Assembly: GCF_017614965.1 (NCBI RefSeq)
Contig: NZ_WVUG01000051.1
Location: 1-37,703 of the forward strand
DNA from: Streptomyces griseorubiginosus
Lineage (GTDB): Bacteria > Actinomycetota > Actinomycetes > Streptomycetales > Streptomycetaceae
Direction: 5' to 3'
DNA: 37,703 nucleotides
The notes below the pieces were generated by a model, which had not been told where the DNA came from, did no database searches, and saw only the letters and a program-made list of their open reading frames with translations. This document shows positions 23,456 to 31,886 of the stretch, in pieces. The translations under genes were made by a program, and so were the position numbers. Position 1 is the first letter of the stretch, and each line of letters begins with the position of its first letter.

Positions 23456-24477
23456 TGCTCGTCGGCGTCTGCGACTTCCCCGGTAGCTACGCTTTTCCAC
23501 CCGCCGGATACGGCGGAATCGAACGATGGCTGTGGGCGGTCGCCACAGGCGCCCGGGCCGCAGGCGCCGACGTACACCTCCTCGGGCCGGGCTGGCTCAC
23601 GGACCTGGAACACGACTGGGTCCGCAAGCCGGTCCGCCTGGAAGACATCAAGCCCGGAACCCTCGCCGAGCGCGAGATGCGCGACAGCGGCTACGACCTC
23701 CTGGTCGTCGGCCACGAGTACCCGTCGCTTCCGGCTTGGACTCGCACATGGAGCGAGCTGGACTGCGACGTCGCCACGTTCCAGCACTCACCGGTCTTCC
23801 AACACACCGCCACCGCCTTCGACGGCCAGCGGTCGCGGCTCTACTGCTACTCGCCCGAGATGACCGAGCGCTACGCCGACCACCGGCCGATAGCCGAACT
23901 CGCTGTCCACCTGGGCCTCCACGAGGAGGAACCTCCGGCCACCGGCGGTACCGACCTCGTCTGGCTCGGCCGGATCGACGAGGACAAGGCCCCGCACATC
24001 GCGGTGCGGGCGGCACAGATCCTCGGCCGCCGGATCCGGATCGTCGGCCCGGTCTTTGACAAGGAATATGTGCAACTCCACGAAGACCTCCTCACCGCCG
24101 AACACGTGGAGTGGGTCGGCGAACTCGGTGGCACCGCCAAGACAGCCGCGATCGCCGAGGCGTCGGTCTTCGTCTACACCTACGCCCGCGCATACGTGGA
24201 GGCCGGTGCCGCCATCTTCGGCGAATCCCTGCGCGCCGGCACCCCAATCGCGGCTTTGACCTGGCGGGAAGGGACATGCGCCCAGGCCGCCCTGTGCAAC
24301 GAGACCGGCTCGGTCGCCGTCGTCGACCCACTGGAGGACGACGAGACAGCGGCACGAAGGCTCGCCGACGCGATCCAGCAGGCAGAAGACCTCGACCACC
24401 GCCGGGTCCAGGCCATCGGGATGCAGCGCTTCGACCCGGAACGCCACTTCCAGACGATGGCGACGCGACCGTGCTGA
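23455..24477 (+). CDS. GT4-like glycosyltransferase
   Basis: A 340-residue GT-B fold glycosyltransferase. The N-terminal domain begins VGVCDFPGSYAFPPAGYGGIERWLWAVATGARAAGADVHLLG (acceptor-side G-x-G-G loop); the C-terminal nucleotide-sugar domain has LVWLGRIDEDKAPHIAVRAA and the E-x7-E type motif EAGAAIFGESLRAGTPIAAL. GTG 23455 with GGAGG at 23446-23450 is chosen; the frame extends further upstream but inside serS. It would transfer a sugar from an NDP-sugar to an unknown acceptor in the cytosol. It is coupled to serS (overlap by one base) and to the next gene (overlap by seven bases). Confidence 0.8.
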   Translation: MLVGVCDFPGSYAFPPAGYGGIERWLWAVATGARAAGADVHLLGPGWLTDLEHDWVRKPVRLEDIKPGTLAEREMRDSGYDLLVVGHEYPSLPAWTRTWSELDCDVATFQHSPVFQHTATAFDGQRSRLYCYSPEMTERYADHRPIAELAVHLGLHEEEPPATGGTDLVWLGRIDEDKAPHIAVRAAQILGRRIRIVGPVFDKEYVQLHEDLLTAEHVEWVGELGGTAKTAAIAEASVFVYTYARAYVEAGAAIFGESLRAGTPIAALTWREGTCAQAALCNETGSVAVVDPLEDDETAARRLADAIQQAEDLDHRRVQAIGMQRFDPERHFQTMATRPC

Positions 24478-25505
24478 CCCACGCGAATCGCGTGCAGGGG
24501 GACGACCTGGCCCAGCAGATACCCGTCGTACTGCGTGCTGCGTTAGGCCCCCACTGGGAGTTCACGACCGACGGCCACCACATCCAGATCCGCCACCCGA
24601 ACCGCGGTACCCCCTACAGGCCACCGCGCAGACCGCCCTCATGGAGGGAACTGCTCGACTCCCTGGAGACTGGCTTCGCCGGAGTTGGGGCCCCACGCGA
24701 TGCCTGCCTTCCACTCCGCTGGGGGCGGGAGACCGAACTAACCATCTCCGCTGTACAGGCACTCGACCCACTCCTCAAGGACGGCCAACTCCGAACCCAC
24801 CGAAGCGGGTTCCTTCCCCAGCCAGTCGTCCGCTTCACGGGCCAGCGCGACGCCACCGGCCACTTGAAGGACGGCTTCCTGACCTCCTTCGTCAATGTGT
24901 CCAGGGTCCAGCCCATACGCGGCCTGGACGAGTACGGCGCGATTCTCGATGGCTGGCTGACGGCCCTTTCCCAACTCGGCTTCCACGCACGGCACCTGAG
25001 TATCAACGGCGACCTGATCTCGTGGCGCCGGCGTCAGGTGGAGGGGATCACGCTGCGCTTCCGCCATCTGGACCGCACCCTTGGCGACATCGTCCTCCTG
25101 TGGAACACCGAACACCCAGGCCGGATGGCCGTAGACCTCGGCAGCGGCCTGGAACGCCTGGCATGGGCTCGCACCCAGGAGCGCTGGCAGCAACTGATCT
25201 ACGGCAGCTTCGCCGGGACTGCGCCGCCGACCACGCTGGATGCCATCCGCACGGCCACGCTCCTCCTCGGACACGGGATCACCCCAGCCGCCCGAGGAGC
25301 GGGCGGAATCACCCGGCGTGTCGTAGACACCATCGACCGAGACGCCGCACGCCTTGGCGTCGGGGCCCTGGTTCGGGACATGTACGGCTACTGGTCGCTC
25401 TTCGGCGTCCTGCGCGCGCCGTGGCCAGAGATCGCCCGTGCCATCGAGGACTTGTCAGCCGCACGCTGGACTTCACTCCCAGCCGTGCACGGTGGGGCTC
25501 GGTGA
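24471..25505 (+). CDS. Alanyl-tRNA-synthetase-like protein without C-terminal domains
   Basis: A 344-residue protein starting at GTG 24471. Its second half resembles the AlaRS catalytic end and helical domain: MAVDLGSGLERLAWA matches the AlaRS motif 3 DTGMGLER, and LDAIRTATLLLGHGITPAARGAGGITRRVVDTI matches DHIRA...[25 protein letters not shown]. The first half (GHLKDGFLTSFVNVSRVQPI, LGFHARHLSINGDL) may be the antiparallel sheet core. There is no editing (AlaX/HXXXH) domain and no oligomerisation tail. It could charge a tRNA or a carrier, or adenylate an amino acid, or be a non-catalytic partner. I know no described function for such a stand-alone protein. Last gene of the coupled operon. Confidence 0.65.
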   Translation: MLTHANRVQGDDLAQQIPVVLRAALGPHWEFTTDGHHIQIRHPNRGTPYRPPRRPPSWRELLDSLETGFAGVGAPRDACLPLRWGRETELTISAVQALDPLLKDGQLRTHRSGFLPQPVVRFTGQRDATGHLKDGFLTSFVNVSRVQPIRGLDEYGAILDGWLTALSQLGFHARHLSINGDLISWRRRQVEGITLRFRHLDRTLGDIVLLWNTEHPGRMAVDLGSGLERLAWARTQERWQQLIYGSFAGTAPPTTLDAIRTATLLLGHGITPAARGAGGITRRVVDTIDRDAARLGVGALVRDMYGYWSLFGVLRAPWPEIARAIEDLSAARWTSLPAVHGGAR

Positions 25506-25622
25506 AGTCGCCGTTGGCACTCACTCTCGGTCGACCTGCTCGACGAGCCTCTTCGGCAGTGCTTGTCGAGAGGAGGGTCGAACTCCGCGATGTCGGGCTT
25601 GTTTTGGGCATACAAGTCGAGC

Positions 25623-25641
25623 GATGACAGCCGCCGTCATC
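25623..25641. terminator. Hairpin at the brxHI 3' end
   Basis: GATGAC (25623-25628) and GTCATC (25636-25641) around AGCCGCC, overlapping the brxHI stop. It separates the convergent operons. I see nothing else in 25506-25636. Confidence 0.4.
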
Positions 25642-27814
25642 CTTCGGCCTGGAGCATCGCAAACCTGACTGGCTCTTCAAGGGTCAGACGAGCACCCGCC
25701 TCGTCCACAGTGCGCGCGGCCAGCGTTGCCTCCGCCAGACTGGGGGGCAGCGCCTCGGCGAACTTCAGGCCGCGTACAGCGTGCCAGTCGACTTCGGGCA
25801 GAGTGAGGCCTTCGTGTGCCTGGTCCACGGTGTTCATCCACTCTTTGGGCGTGAGGTCGTCCCGTAGCCGGATCCAGTGGGCGTGGGCGCGCCGGTGGGG
25901 TGACACAGCAGACTGCAGGGTGGCGGCGAGTGTGGCGTTGGCCCGGTGGCCAGCCCAGGTCCACCAGCGGACGTCCCTGTCCGAGCGGCGGGTGATGACG
26001 GTACCTCCTGGATGCACTGTGTCCAGGAGCACTTCGCGGGCCTGAGTGAGGCGTGCCGTGGCCCGCCCAGTGAGGCGCACGGGCGGGTCCTCTCCGAGGA
26101 GGACGTCGCGCGCGGCCTGAGTGAGCTCGAAGGAGAGGATCCGCTCGGCGCCGAAGCCGGCCCACCGGGCCCGCCCACCCTCGTCGACGGGGGTGACGAA
26201 GCAGCGGCGGCGGCTGAAGTCGATGTGGGTGACCTGCCAGCTGCGTCCGGCCAGCAGGAGCCTGCGCGGCCCCTGGACCTCCTCGGTGAGTAGGTCGGGA
26301 TCCGTTCGGCCGATCTCGGTGCGGCCGTTGAGGACGGTGAACTCGGGCGGCGCGGTGAACACGGCCGTCAGGTTCATGAAATGCCGGTGGCCGTAGCGGT
26401 GTTCGGCCTCCGGGCCGATGAACAGAAGGCCCGAGTCCTGGTTGAGGTAGCCCTGCTCGACCAGGTGCCGGACGACGGGCGCCGCTCCAGGGCCGAAGGG
26501 GCCGATGCCGCCCCACCACTGCTGCCACAGGTTCTCGCCGACCTGGTGTTCCTGAAGGCACAGGGCCAATAGTTGCTGGGCGACGAGATGGCGGGGCTCG
26601 GGGGGCGGAGTGACATGTTCCACCCAGTTGCGCGACCACTGCAGCAGCAGGGCGGCTGCGGAGAGGAGGCCGTCGTCGTCCAGGGCGAGGAAGAGGCAGT
26701 TGCGGCTGGCGCCGGAGCGGCGTCCGGTTCGGCCCAGCCGCTGGAGGAAGGCGGCGACGGTCCGGGGTGCGTCGAGCTGGATGACCCGGTCCAGGTCGCC
26801 CACGTCGATGCCGAGTTCCAGCGTGCTGGTCGAGACGATCACACAGTCCCGTGCCTCGGCGAACGCCGATTCGGCCCGTCTGCGTTCGTCCACGGAGAGC
26901 GAGGCGTGGGAGAGGAAGGTCGTGACACCGCGTAGGCGCAGCTGCTCACCCAGCTCCTCGACAGTGCGTCGGCTCTCGCAGAAGACCAGGCGCTTCTCGC
27001 CGCGGTGGAGAGCGGCGATGACGATCGCGGCGTTGGCGACGGAGCCGACGTAGTCGAGTTCGATGTCTCCGGCCGGGTGCGTGACCCCTGTCGGGGGTGG
27101 CACCTGCTTGGCTTCGGGGGCGATGACGCGGCCGGGACGGCGGCCGTGTCCAGAGCCCTGGAGCCATCCCAGCAGCTCAGCGGGGTTTCCGATGGTCGCG
27201 GAGAGACCGACGCGTTGGAGGGGACGACCCGCGACACGCCCCAGGCGTTCAAGTACGGCCAACAGGTGCCAGCCCCGGTCGTCACCAGCGAAGGCGTGGA
27301 CCTCGTCGATGACGACCGAGCGCAGGCCGCTGAAGAAGGAGTGATGGTCGACGTGCGTGCTGACCAGCATGGACTCCAGGGATTCCGGCGTGGTCAGCAG
27401 GATGTCGGGGCGCTGGACGAGTAGATGGCGGCGGCGCGAGGTGGTGACGTCGCCGTGCCAAAGGCCTACTCTGCGGCCCAGCCAGCCCGCGTACGTCTCC
27501 AGGCGCGGGTGCAGGTTGTTGAGGAGGGCTTTAAGCGGGCACACGTACAGCACGCTGGTGCCCTTCCAGCCTCGCCCGTTCATCCGGCTCAGCAGGGGGA
27601 AGACGGCTGCTTCGGTTTTGCCGCCCGCGGTGGGGGCCAGCAGCACGGCGTCCTCGCCGTCGAGGAGCGGGGCGACCGCCTCTGTCTGGAGAGGGCGCAG
27701 GATGTGCCAGCCGAGGGTGTTGACGATGTGGTGTCCGAGGACGGGATCTAGAAGGTCGAAGGCGTCTGGCGGCGCGGGCCACTCGTCTGCGGTGTCGGAC
27801 GTCCGGTGCGTCAC
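25637..27814 (-). CDS. brxHI: BREX type 2 Lhr-like helicase BrxHI
   Basis: A 725-residue superfamily 2 helicase. Motifs: Walker A APTAGGKT (60-67), PLKALLNN (Ia), TTPESLE (Ib), DEVH at 170-173, SATIGNP (III), ESRRTVEELGEQL and STSTLELGIDVGDLDRVIQ (IV-V), and QRLGRTGRRSG (VI). A long C-terminal region follows, as in Lhr-type helicases. In BREX-2 loci this helicase is encoded beside brxD and pglZ, as here. Start GTG 27814 overlaps the brxD stop (GTGA). Last gene of the operon. Its molecular task in BREX is not settled. Confidence 0.87.
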   Translation of the reverse strand: MTHRTSDTADEWPAPPDAFDLLDPVLGHHIVNTLGWHILRPLQTEAVAPLLDGEDAVLLAPTAGGKTEAAVFPLLSRMNGRGWKGTSVLYVCPLKALLNNLHPRLETYAGWLGRRVGLWHGDVTTSRRRHLLVQRPDILLTTPESLESMLVSTHVDHHSFFSGLRSVVIDEVHAFAGDDRGWHLLAVLERLGRVAGRPLQRVGLSATIGNPAELLGWLQGSGHGRRPGRVIAPEAKQVPPPTGVTHPAGDIELDYVGSVANAAIVIAALHRGEKRLVFCESRRTVEELGEQLRLRGVTTFLSHASLSVDERRRAESAFAEARDCVIVSTSTLELGIDVGDLDRVIQLDAPRTVAAFLQRLGRTGRRSGASRNCLFLALDDDGLLSAAALLLQWSRNWVEHVTPPPEPRHLVAQQLLALCLQEHQVGENLWQQWWGGIGPFGPGAAPVVRHLVEQGYLNQDSGLLFIGPEAEHRYGHRHFMNLTAVFTAPPEFTVLNGRTEIGRTDPDLLTEEVQGPRRLLLAGRSWQVTHIDFSRRRCFVTPVDEGGRARWAGFGAERILSFELTQAARDVLLGEDPPVRLTGRATARLTQAREVLLDTVHPGGTVITRRSDRDVRWWTWAGHRANATLAATLQSAVSPHRRAHAHWIRLRDDLTPKEWMNTVDQAHEGLTLPEVDWHAVRGLKFAEALPPSLAEATLAARTVDEAGARLTLEEPVRFAMLQAEG

Positions 27815-29142
27815 GGCAGGTCCAGGGCGATCTCCGCGGCGCTGGTAGCCGCGTTGCGCTCGATGTCGCTGAGTTCGGCTGTGTGCAGGGTGAGGGAGTA
27901 GTGCCTGCGCGGATCGAAGTCCTTGAACTCGTCGATGCGGTCCAGGATGTCCGCAACCAGCTTGCGCAGGTACAGACGCGGCACGATGCCGACCTTGCCG
28001 CCGAGTGCTCCGGTGACGGCGCGGGCCAACTCGTTGAGGTAGGCGTCATCCGCGTGCGTGGCGAGTCGTTCGGGGTGGCGGGCGTCGGCCGCGTAGATGT
28101 CGCGCACCTTGCGACCCAGTTCGCTGAGCGAGGCAAGGCCGAAGCCGGGCAGGCGCAGCTGTACGGCCCGCGGGGAGTCGAAGCGCGGCTCGGTGTTGAA
28201 GTCGGTGGCGAGGCGCTGAGCAAGGGGTGCGAGGCGCTGGACGCCTTGCTGGCCGTCGTAGAAGGCGGGGGTACCGGTGATGACGAGGAAGAGGCCGGGG
28301 AAGCGCCCGGTGTCGATCTCGTCGAGGAGCTGACGCAGAGCGTTCAGGGACTTCTCACGCACGTCGCCGCGAACTCGCTGCAGGGTCTCCACTTCGTCGA
28401 GGACGAGCAGGAGGCCGGGGTGCCCGCAGTCCCGGAGCACGGTGAGCAAGCCCTGGAGGAAGCCGAGAGCGGCGAAGTGGTCGAGGTCGCCGCGGATTCC
28501 GGCGGCTCGTTTCGCGGCGGCGGCCACCGACTTCTGCCCGCCGAGCCAGGCGATCAGGGCCTCGGCGAGTGCTCCGTCGCCTGCTGCCACGGCCCTGCGG
28601 TAGCCGCGCAGCGCGGCGGAGAAGGCGGGGGTGGTGCGGGCGACGGTGGCCAGTCGTTGTTCGAGCAGCACGTCGACGGCGGCCGCCAGTGCCTCCTCGT
28701 CGTCGTCCGCCAGGTCCCCGCTGACCAGCGCCTCTTCCTCCAGGGTGTAGAACCAGGAGTCGACGACGGCGCGTAGGGCGGACGGCTGGTGCGTGGCGGT
28801 GGTGAGCCGTTCGGTGAGCCTGCGGTAGACGGTCTCCAGCCGGTGCAGCGGGGTCTCGGTCTCGGAGATCTGCACCTCGCTGACAGCGAGCCCGCGCCGT
28901 TTCGCCCGTTCGGCGAGCCAGCGGGCGAAGAACGTCTTGCCGGAGCCGTACTCCCCGCGCAGGGCATGGAAGGCGGCCCCACCGCGCGCCACGGTGGTCA
29001 GGTCGTCGTCCAGGGCGTCCTCGAAGCGCTCCAGGCCGACGGCGAATAGGCCGAGCCCGGCTTGCGGGACCGTGCCGCGGCGCAGCGCGTCGACAACGTC
29101 GCGGCGGCGCGCGGCGCTGATGTCGAGGGCCGGGCGGGTCAT
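27811..29142 (-). CDS. brxD: BREX type 2 ATP-binding protein BrxD
   Basis: A 443-residue AAA-type ATPase. Walker A is GEYGSGKT (63-70) after VARGGAAFHALR, and Walker B is LLLVLDEVETLQRV. The AAA arginine and sensor positions are seen in FLVITGTPAFYDGQQGVQRL. This matches the BrxC/D-like (DUF2791) ATPases of BREX loci. ATG 29142 overlaps the pglZ stop (ATGA) and its own stop overlaps brxHI. It probably functions with the helicase BrxHI in the defence complex. Confidence 0.85.
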   Translation of the reverse strand: MTRPALDISAARRRDVVDALRRGTVPQAGLGLFAVGLERFEDALDDDLTTVARGGAAFHALRGEYGSGKTFFARWLAERAKRRGLAVSEVQISETETPLHRLETVYRRLTERLTTATHQPSALRAVVDSWFYTLEEEALVSGDLADDDEEALAAAVDVLLEQRLATVARTTPAFSAALRGYRRAVAAGDGALAEALIAWLGGQKSVAAAAKRAAGIRGDLDHFAALGFLQGLLTVLRDCGHPGLLLVLDEVETLQRVRGDVREKSLNALRQLLDEIDTGRFPGLFLVITGTPAFYDGQQGVQRLAPLAQRLATDFNTEPRFDSPRAVQLRLPGFGLASLSELGRKVRDIYAADARHPERLATHADDAYLNELARAVTGALGGKVGIVPRLYLRKLVADILDRIDEFKDFDPRRHYSLTLHTAELSDIERNAATSAAEIALDLP

Positions 29143-31886
29143 GCGGTGCCTTCAGCGGAGGGGAATTGCTGGGTGAGGAGGGCGCGGTCGAGTTGCACGG
29201 TGCGGCCTGACTCGACCAGTTGGAGCACGGGGTAGCCGTCGATGTTGAGCAGCCGCTCCAGCATCGTGGCGAAGCGCGCGGGGTTGCGCTGCGACTTGCC
29301 AGTGGCGGCCTGAGCGGCCGCGGCGACCGCTCCGGGCGACAGTTTTCCGCCCGCCGCATCCAAGGCGTCGAGAGCCGCCTCTACGGCCTTGTCGGTGGGC
29401 GCGAGGCGGACGAACTCGCGCTGTGTCCGGTACGGGGCGCTGCGCACAGTCCGCTGCCCGAGGGTGAGTGGGCCGGACGACGCGGTGGGGCGCTGCTGCG
29501 GGGCGACGGGCCCCTGGTCAGCCTGTTCCAGCGTCTGACCGGGTGCGGCGTCGGCTTCGGTCGTGTCGGACGCCTTCCACCAGGTGGGTTCGGCCGACTC
29601 GGGCGGCAGCAGTGCCCAACCCGAGGGCACGCCCCCTTCGGACGGCACCAGAGTGATCACGGGAACGGTGACCTCGGCGAGCGCGGCGCCGCCGTGATAG
29701 CCGGCCTGGCGTGCGGTGTACCGCAGGTCGTCACGCCAGGCGGCGATGATCCGCTTTCCGTCGGTCTGCACGCGTGGACCGGTCAAGACGACCTCGCCGT
29801 CGCACGGGTCGTCACCGGTGCGCCAGCGGGCGCCACGCACCCCGGTGACTTCGGCGGGCAGGTGGCCGCGTTCGGTGCGGTCGATGACGTGCCCGTGGTC
29901 GGAGACGAGCACGACCGGACGTCCGTAATCGCGGGCGGCGTTGAGCAGGTCAGGCAGTTTCCCGATGTCGGCCAGGCCCCAGCGGCCGCTGGTTCCCTCC
30001 CGGCCGTCGGCCAGGGCGTCGTCGATGGTGTTGACGACGACGGCGACGACATCGTCGGAGGCGAGGGTCTGGACGAGTTCGGGGGCGAGCCGGTGACCGG
30101 GCGGGCCCTCGTATCCACCCTTGTGGAAGAGATGCGCCCCGCGGTGGCGCTTGCGCCAGAAGGCGGTGAAACCGGTTCGCTCGGCGGCCTGGCCGCCCTC
30201 GGAGGGCCGCCCGCACAGCAGCGACGCGCGGCTGACGCGGGTGACCGACGGCAGCATGGACACCGCAGCCTGCCGGCGTGGCCGGGCGCCCTTCTCGGCG
30301 ACGGGCACGATCTCGGTCCACGCCCTGCCGTCCAGTTCCCCGGCGATCCGGACGGCGACATCCGCGCTCATCCCGTCGAGGACGAGGATCAGGGGACGGC
30401 CGCCGCCCTGGGCAAGCGGCGCCGCCGCCTTGGCGAGGACGTCCTCGATGAGCAGCGCACCCCCGTTGGACTGTTGGCGGGCGGACTCGGACCAGGAGGC
30501 GAGCAGGTCCGCGAAGCGTGCGTCGAGTGCGGCGCGCCGCTCCCGTGCCGCTCCTATCAGCTGCCGGTAGGCCTCGCCGACGGCCGCGTCGCGCCAGACG
30601 TCTCCTTCCGCGAGGACACCGATGGCGAGGTCCGCCCAGCCTGACGAGGACAGGTGTTCCTGGACTGCCTGGCCGACGGTCGCGAAGGGTGCGGGCTCGA
30701 CGGCGAGCCAGCGCATCAGGCGTACGGCGGTGCGGGCAGTCTCGGTGGACTCGGCGTGCAGCGCGGCGAGTTGGTGTGCGCCCAGGTCGCGCAGCGCGGA
30801 CTCGGCGACCGCGACTGCGCCGTCGCCGCGGCTGCCGAGGCAGGCCGCCAGGGTCCGCAGCCGCCCCCGATAGCCGGACGGGAGCAGCTGGTCACCGCGG
30901 ACCAGATCGGTGAGGCGGGCGTCTGCGGCGAGTCGGTCGGCGCGTTCGAGAACTGCCAGCACCCGGGAGCGGACCGGCCCGGACGGTGGGGCGGTGCCTT
31001 CCGCCTGCGCGATCCAGCGGGTGAGGACGCCGGTGGCGGCGTCCGCGAAGGGGCGCAGCGTGTCGAAGGAGGCGAGGGCCGGGCCGAACAGGGTGCCCAG
31101 GGCGAAGCCCGCGGCCTCCGCCGTCTGCGAGCCGAGGGCGGCCGAGGCGAGCACGCCGAGCGGCAGCGCATCACTGCCCCGTCCCTCGGCGGCGAGGGCG
31201 AGCAGTGTGGGGGCGGCGGGCCCCACAGCGCGGGTCAGCCACTTCGCCAGGCCGTCCCGTTCGTCCTTCGGGAGGGCCTCGTAGAGGGAGGGCCCGGCCG
31301 GGGTGCGGGTCCAGGCGAACAGGGTGTCGGCGTCCAGGTCCAGGGTGTCGGACGCGGGGTCGCCGAGCCCGAGGCGGGCACCGAGCAGGGCCCGTACGGC
31401 CCGGTCACGGGTGAGGACGGCACCGACCCGGGGCCAGCCGTCGAGCGGTTCCGCCTGCAGCAGCGCGTCGAGCAGCCAGTGCTCGCCCAGCATCCGCGGA
31501 TCCAGGTCGGTCGCGCCGAAGAGCTGCACGACGATCTCGGCGCGGTCGACGGGCAGCGGATGCTTGGACACGGCATGCGCGCGCAGGTCCAGGCCGAGCT
31601 GGTCGGGGGCGACGGTGCCGGTGACGACGAGGACGCGGTCGTCCTCCACCGCGCCACCCGCGAGATGGCGGTGCCAGGCGTCGGCCACGCCGAGCGGCGA
31701 GTGCTGGTCGCTGACGACGACGCGACGGCGCTCGCCGCCGACCGTGACGGTGAACTCGCTGTCCTTTTCCGCGGGGTCCCAGACGGCGTCGACCAGGACG
31801 AGCCGACGGCCGGGTGCCTTCTTCAGCTCGGTCTGCAGGAGTACTTCGATGGCGCGCCGGCCGGCGACGGGCCGGGTGACCGTCAC
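29139..31886 (-). CDS. pglZ: BREX type 2 alkaline-phosphatase-like protein PglZ
   Basis: A 915-residue PglZ. The alkaline-phosphatase-type domain carries LILVLDGMSADVAVRI (metal/nucleophile region, about residue 503) and VLVSDHGHVID (about 660); MLPSVTRVSRASLL and LFHKGGYEG lie in between. The N-terminal part is helical, as in BREX-2 PglZ. It is the signature protein of all BREX systems and is toxic in the S. coelicolor Pgl system if PglX is absent. GTG 31886 overlaps the pglY stop (GTGA), so it is translated coupled to it. The C-terminal ~90 residues look like a separate winged-helix or peptide-binding domain. Confidence 0.92.
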   Translation of the reverse strand: MTVTRPVAGRRAIEVLLQTELKKAPGRRLVLVDAVWDPAEKDSEFTVTVGGERRRVVVSDQHSPLGVADAWHRHLAGGAVEDDRVLVVTGTVAPDQLGLDLRAHAVSKHPLPVDRAEIVVQLFGATDLDPRMLGEHWLLDALLQAEPLDGWPRVGAVLTRDRAVRALLGARLGLGDPASDTLDLDADTLFAWTRTPAGPSLYEALPKDERDGLAKWLTRAVGPAAPTLLALAAEGRGSDALPLGVLASAALGSQTAEAAGFALGTLFGPALASFDTLRPFADAATGVLTRWIAQAEGTAPPSGPVRSRVLAVLERADRLAADARLTDLVRGDQLLPSGYRGRLRTLAACLGSRGDGAVAVAESALRDLGAHQLAALHAESTETARTAVRLMRWLAVEPAPFATVGQAVQEHLSSSGWADLAIGVLAEGDVWRDAAVGEAYRQLIGAARERRAALDARFADLLASWSESARQQSNGGALLIEDVLAKAAAPLAQGGGRPLILVLDGMSADVAVRIAGELDGRAWTEIVPVAEKGARPRRQAAVSMLPSVTRVSRASLLCGRPSEGGQAAERTGFTAFWRKRHRGAHLFHKGGYEGPPGHRLAPELVQTLASDDVVAVVVNTIDDALADGREGTSGRWGLADIGKLPDLLNAARDYGRPVVLVSDHGHVIDRTERGHLPAEVTGVRGARWRTGDDPCDGEVVLTGPRVQTDGKRIIAAWRDDLRYTARQAGYHGGAALAEVTVPVITLVPSEGGVPSGWALLPPESAEPTWWKASDTTEADAAPGQTLEQADQGPVAPQQRPTASSGPLTLGQRTVRSAPYRTQREFVRLAPTDKAVEAALDALDAAGGKLSPGAVAAAAQAATGKSQRNPARFATMLERLLNIDGYPVLQLVESGRTVQLDRALLTQQFPSAEGTA

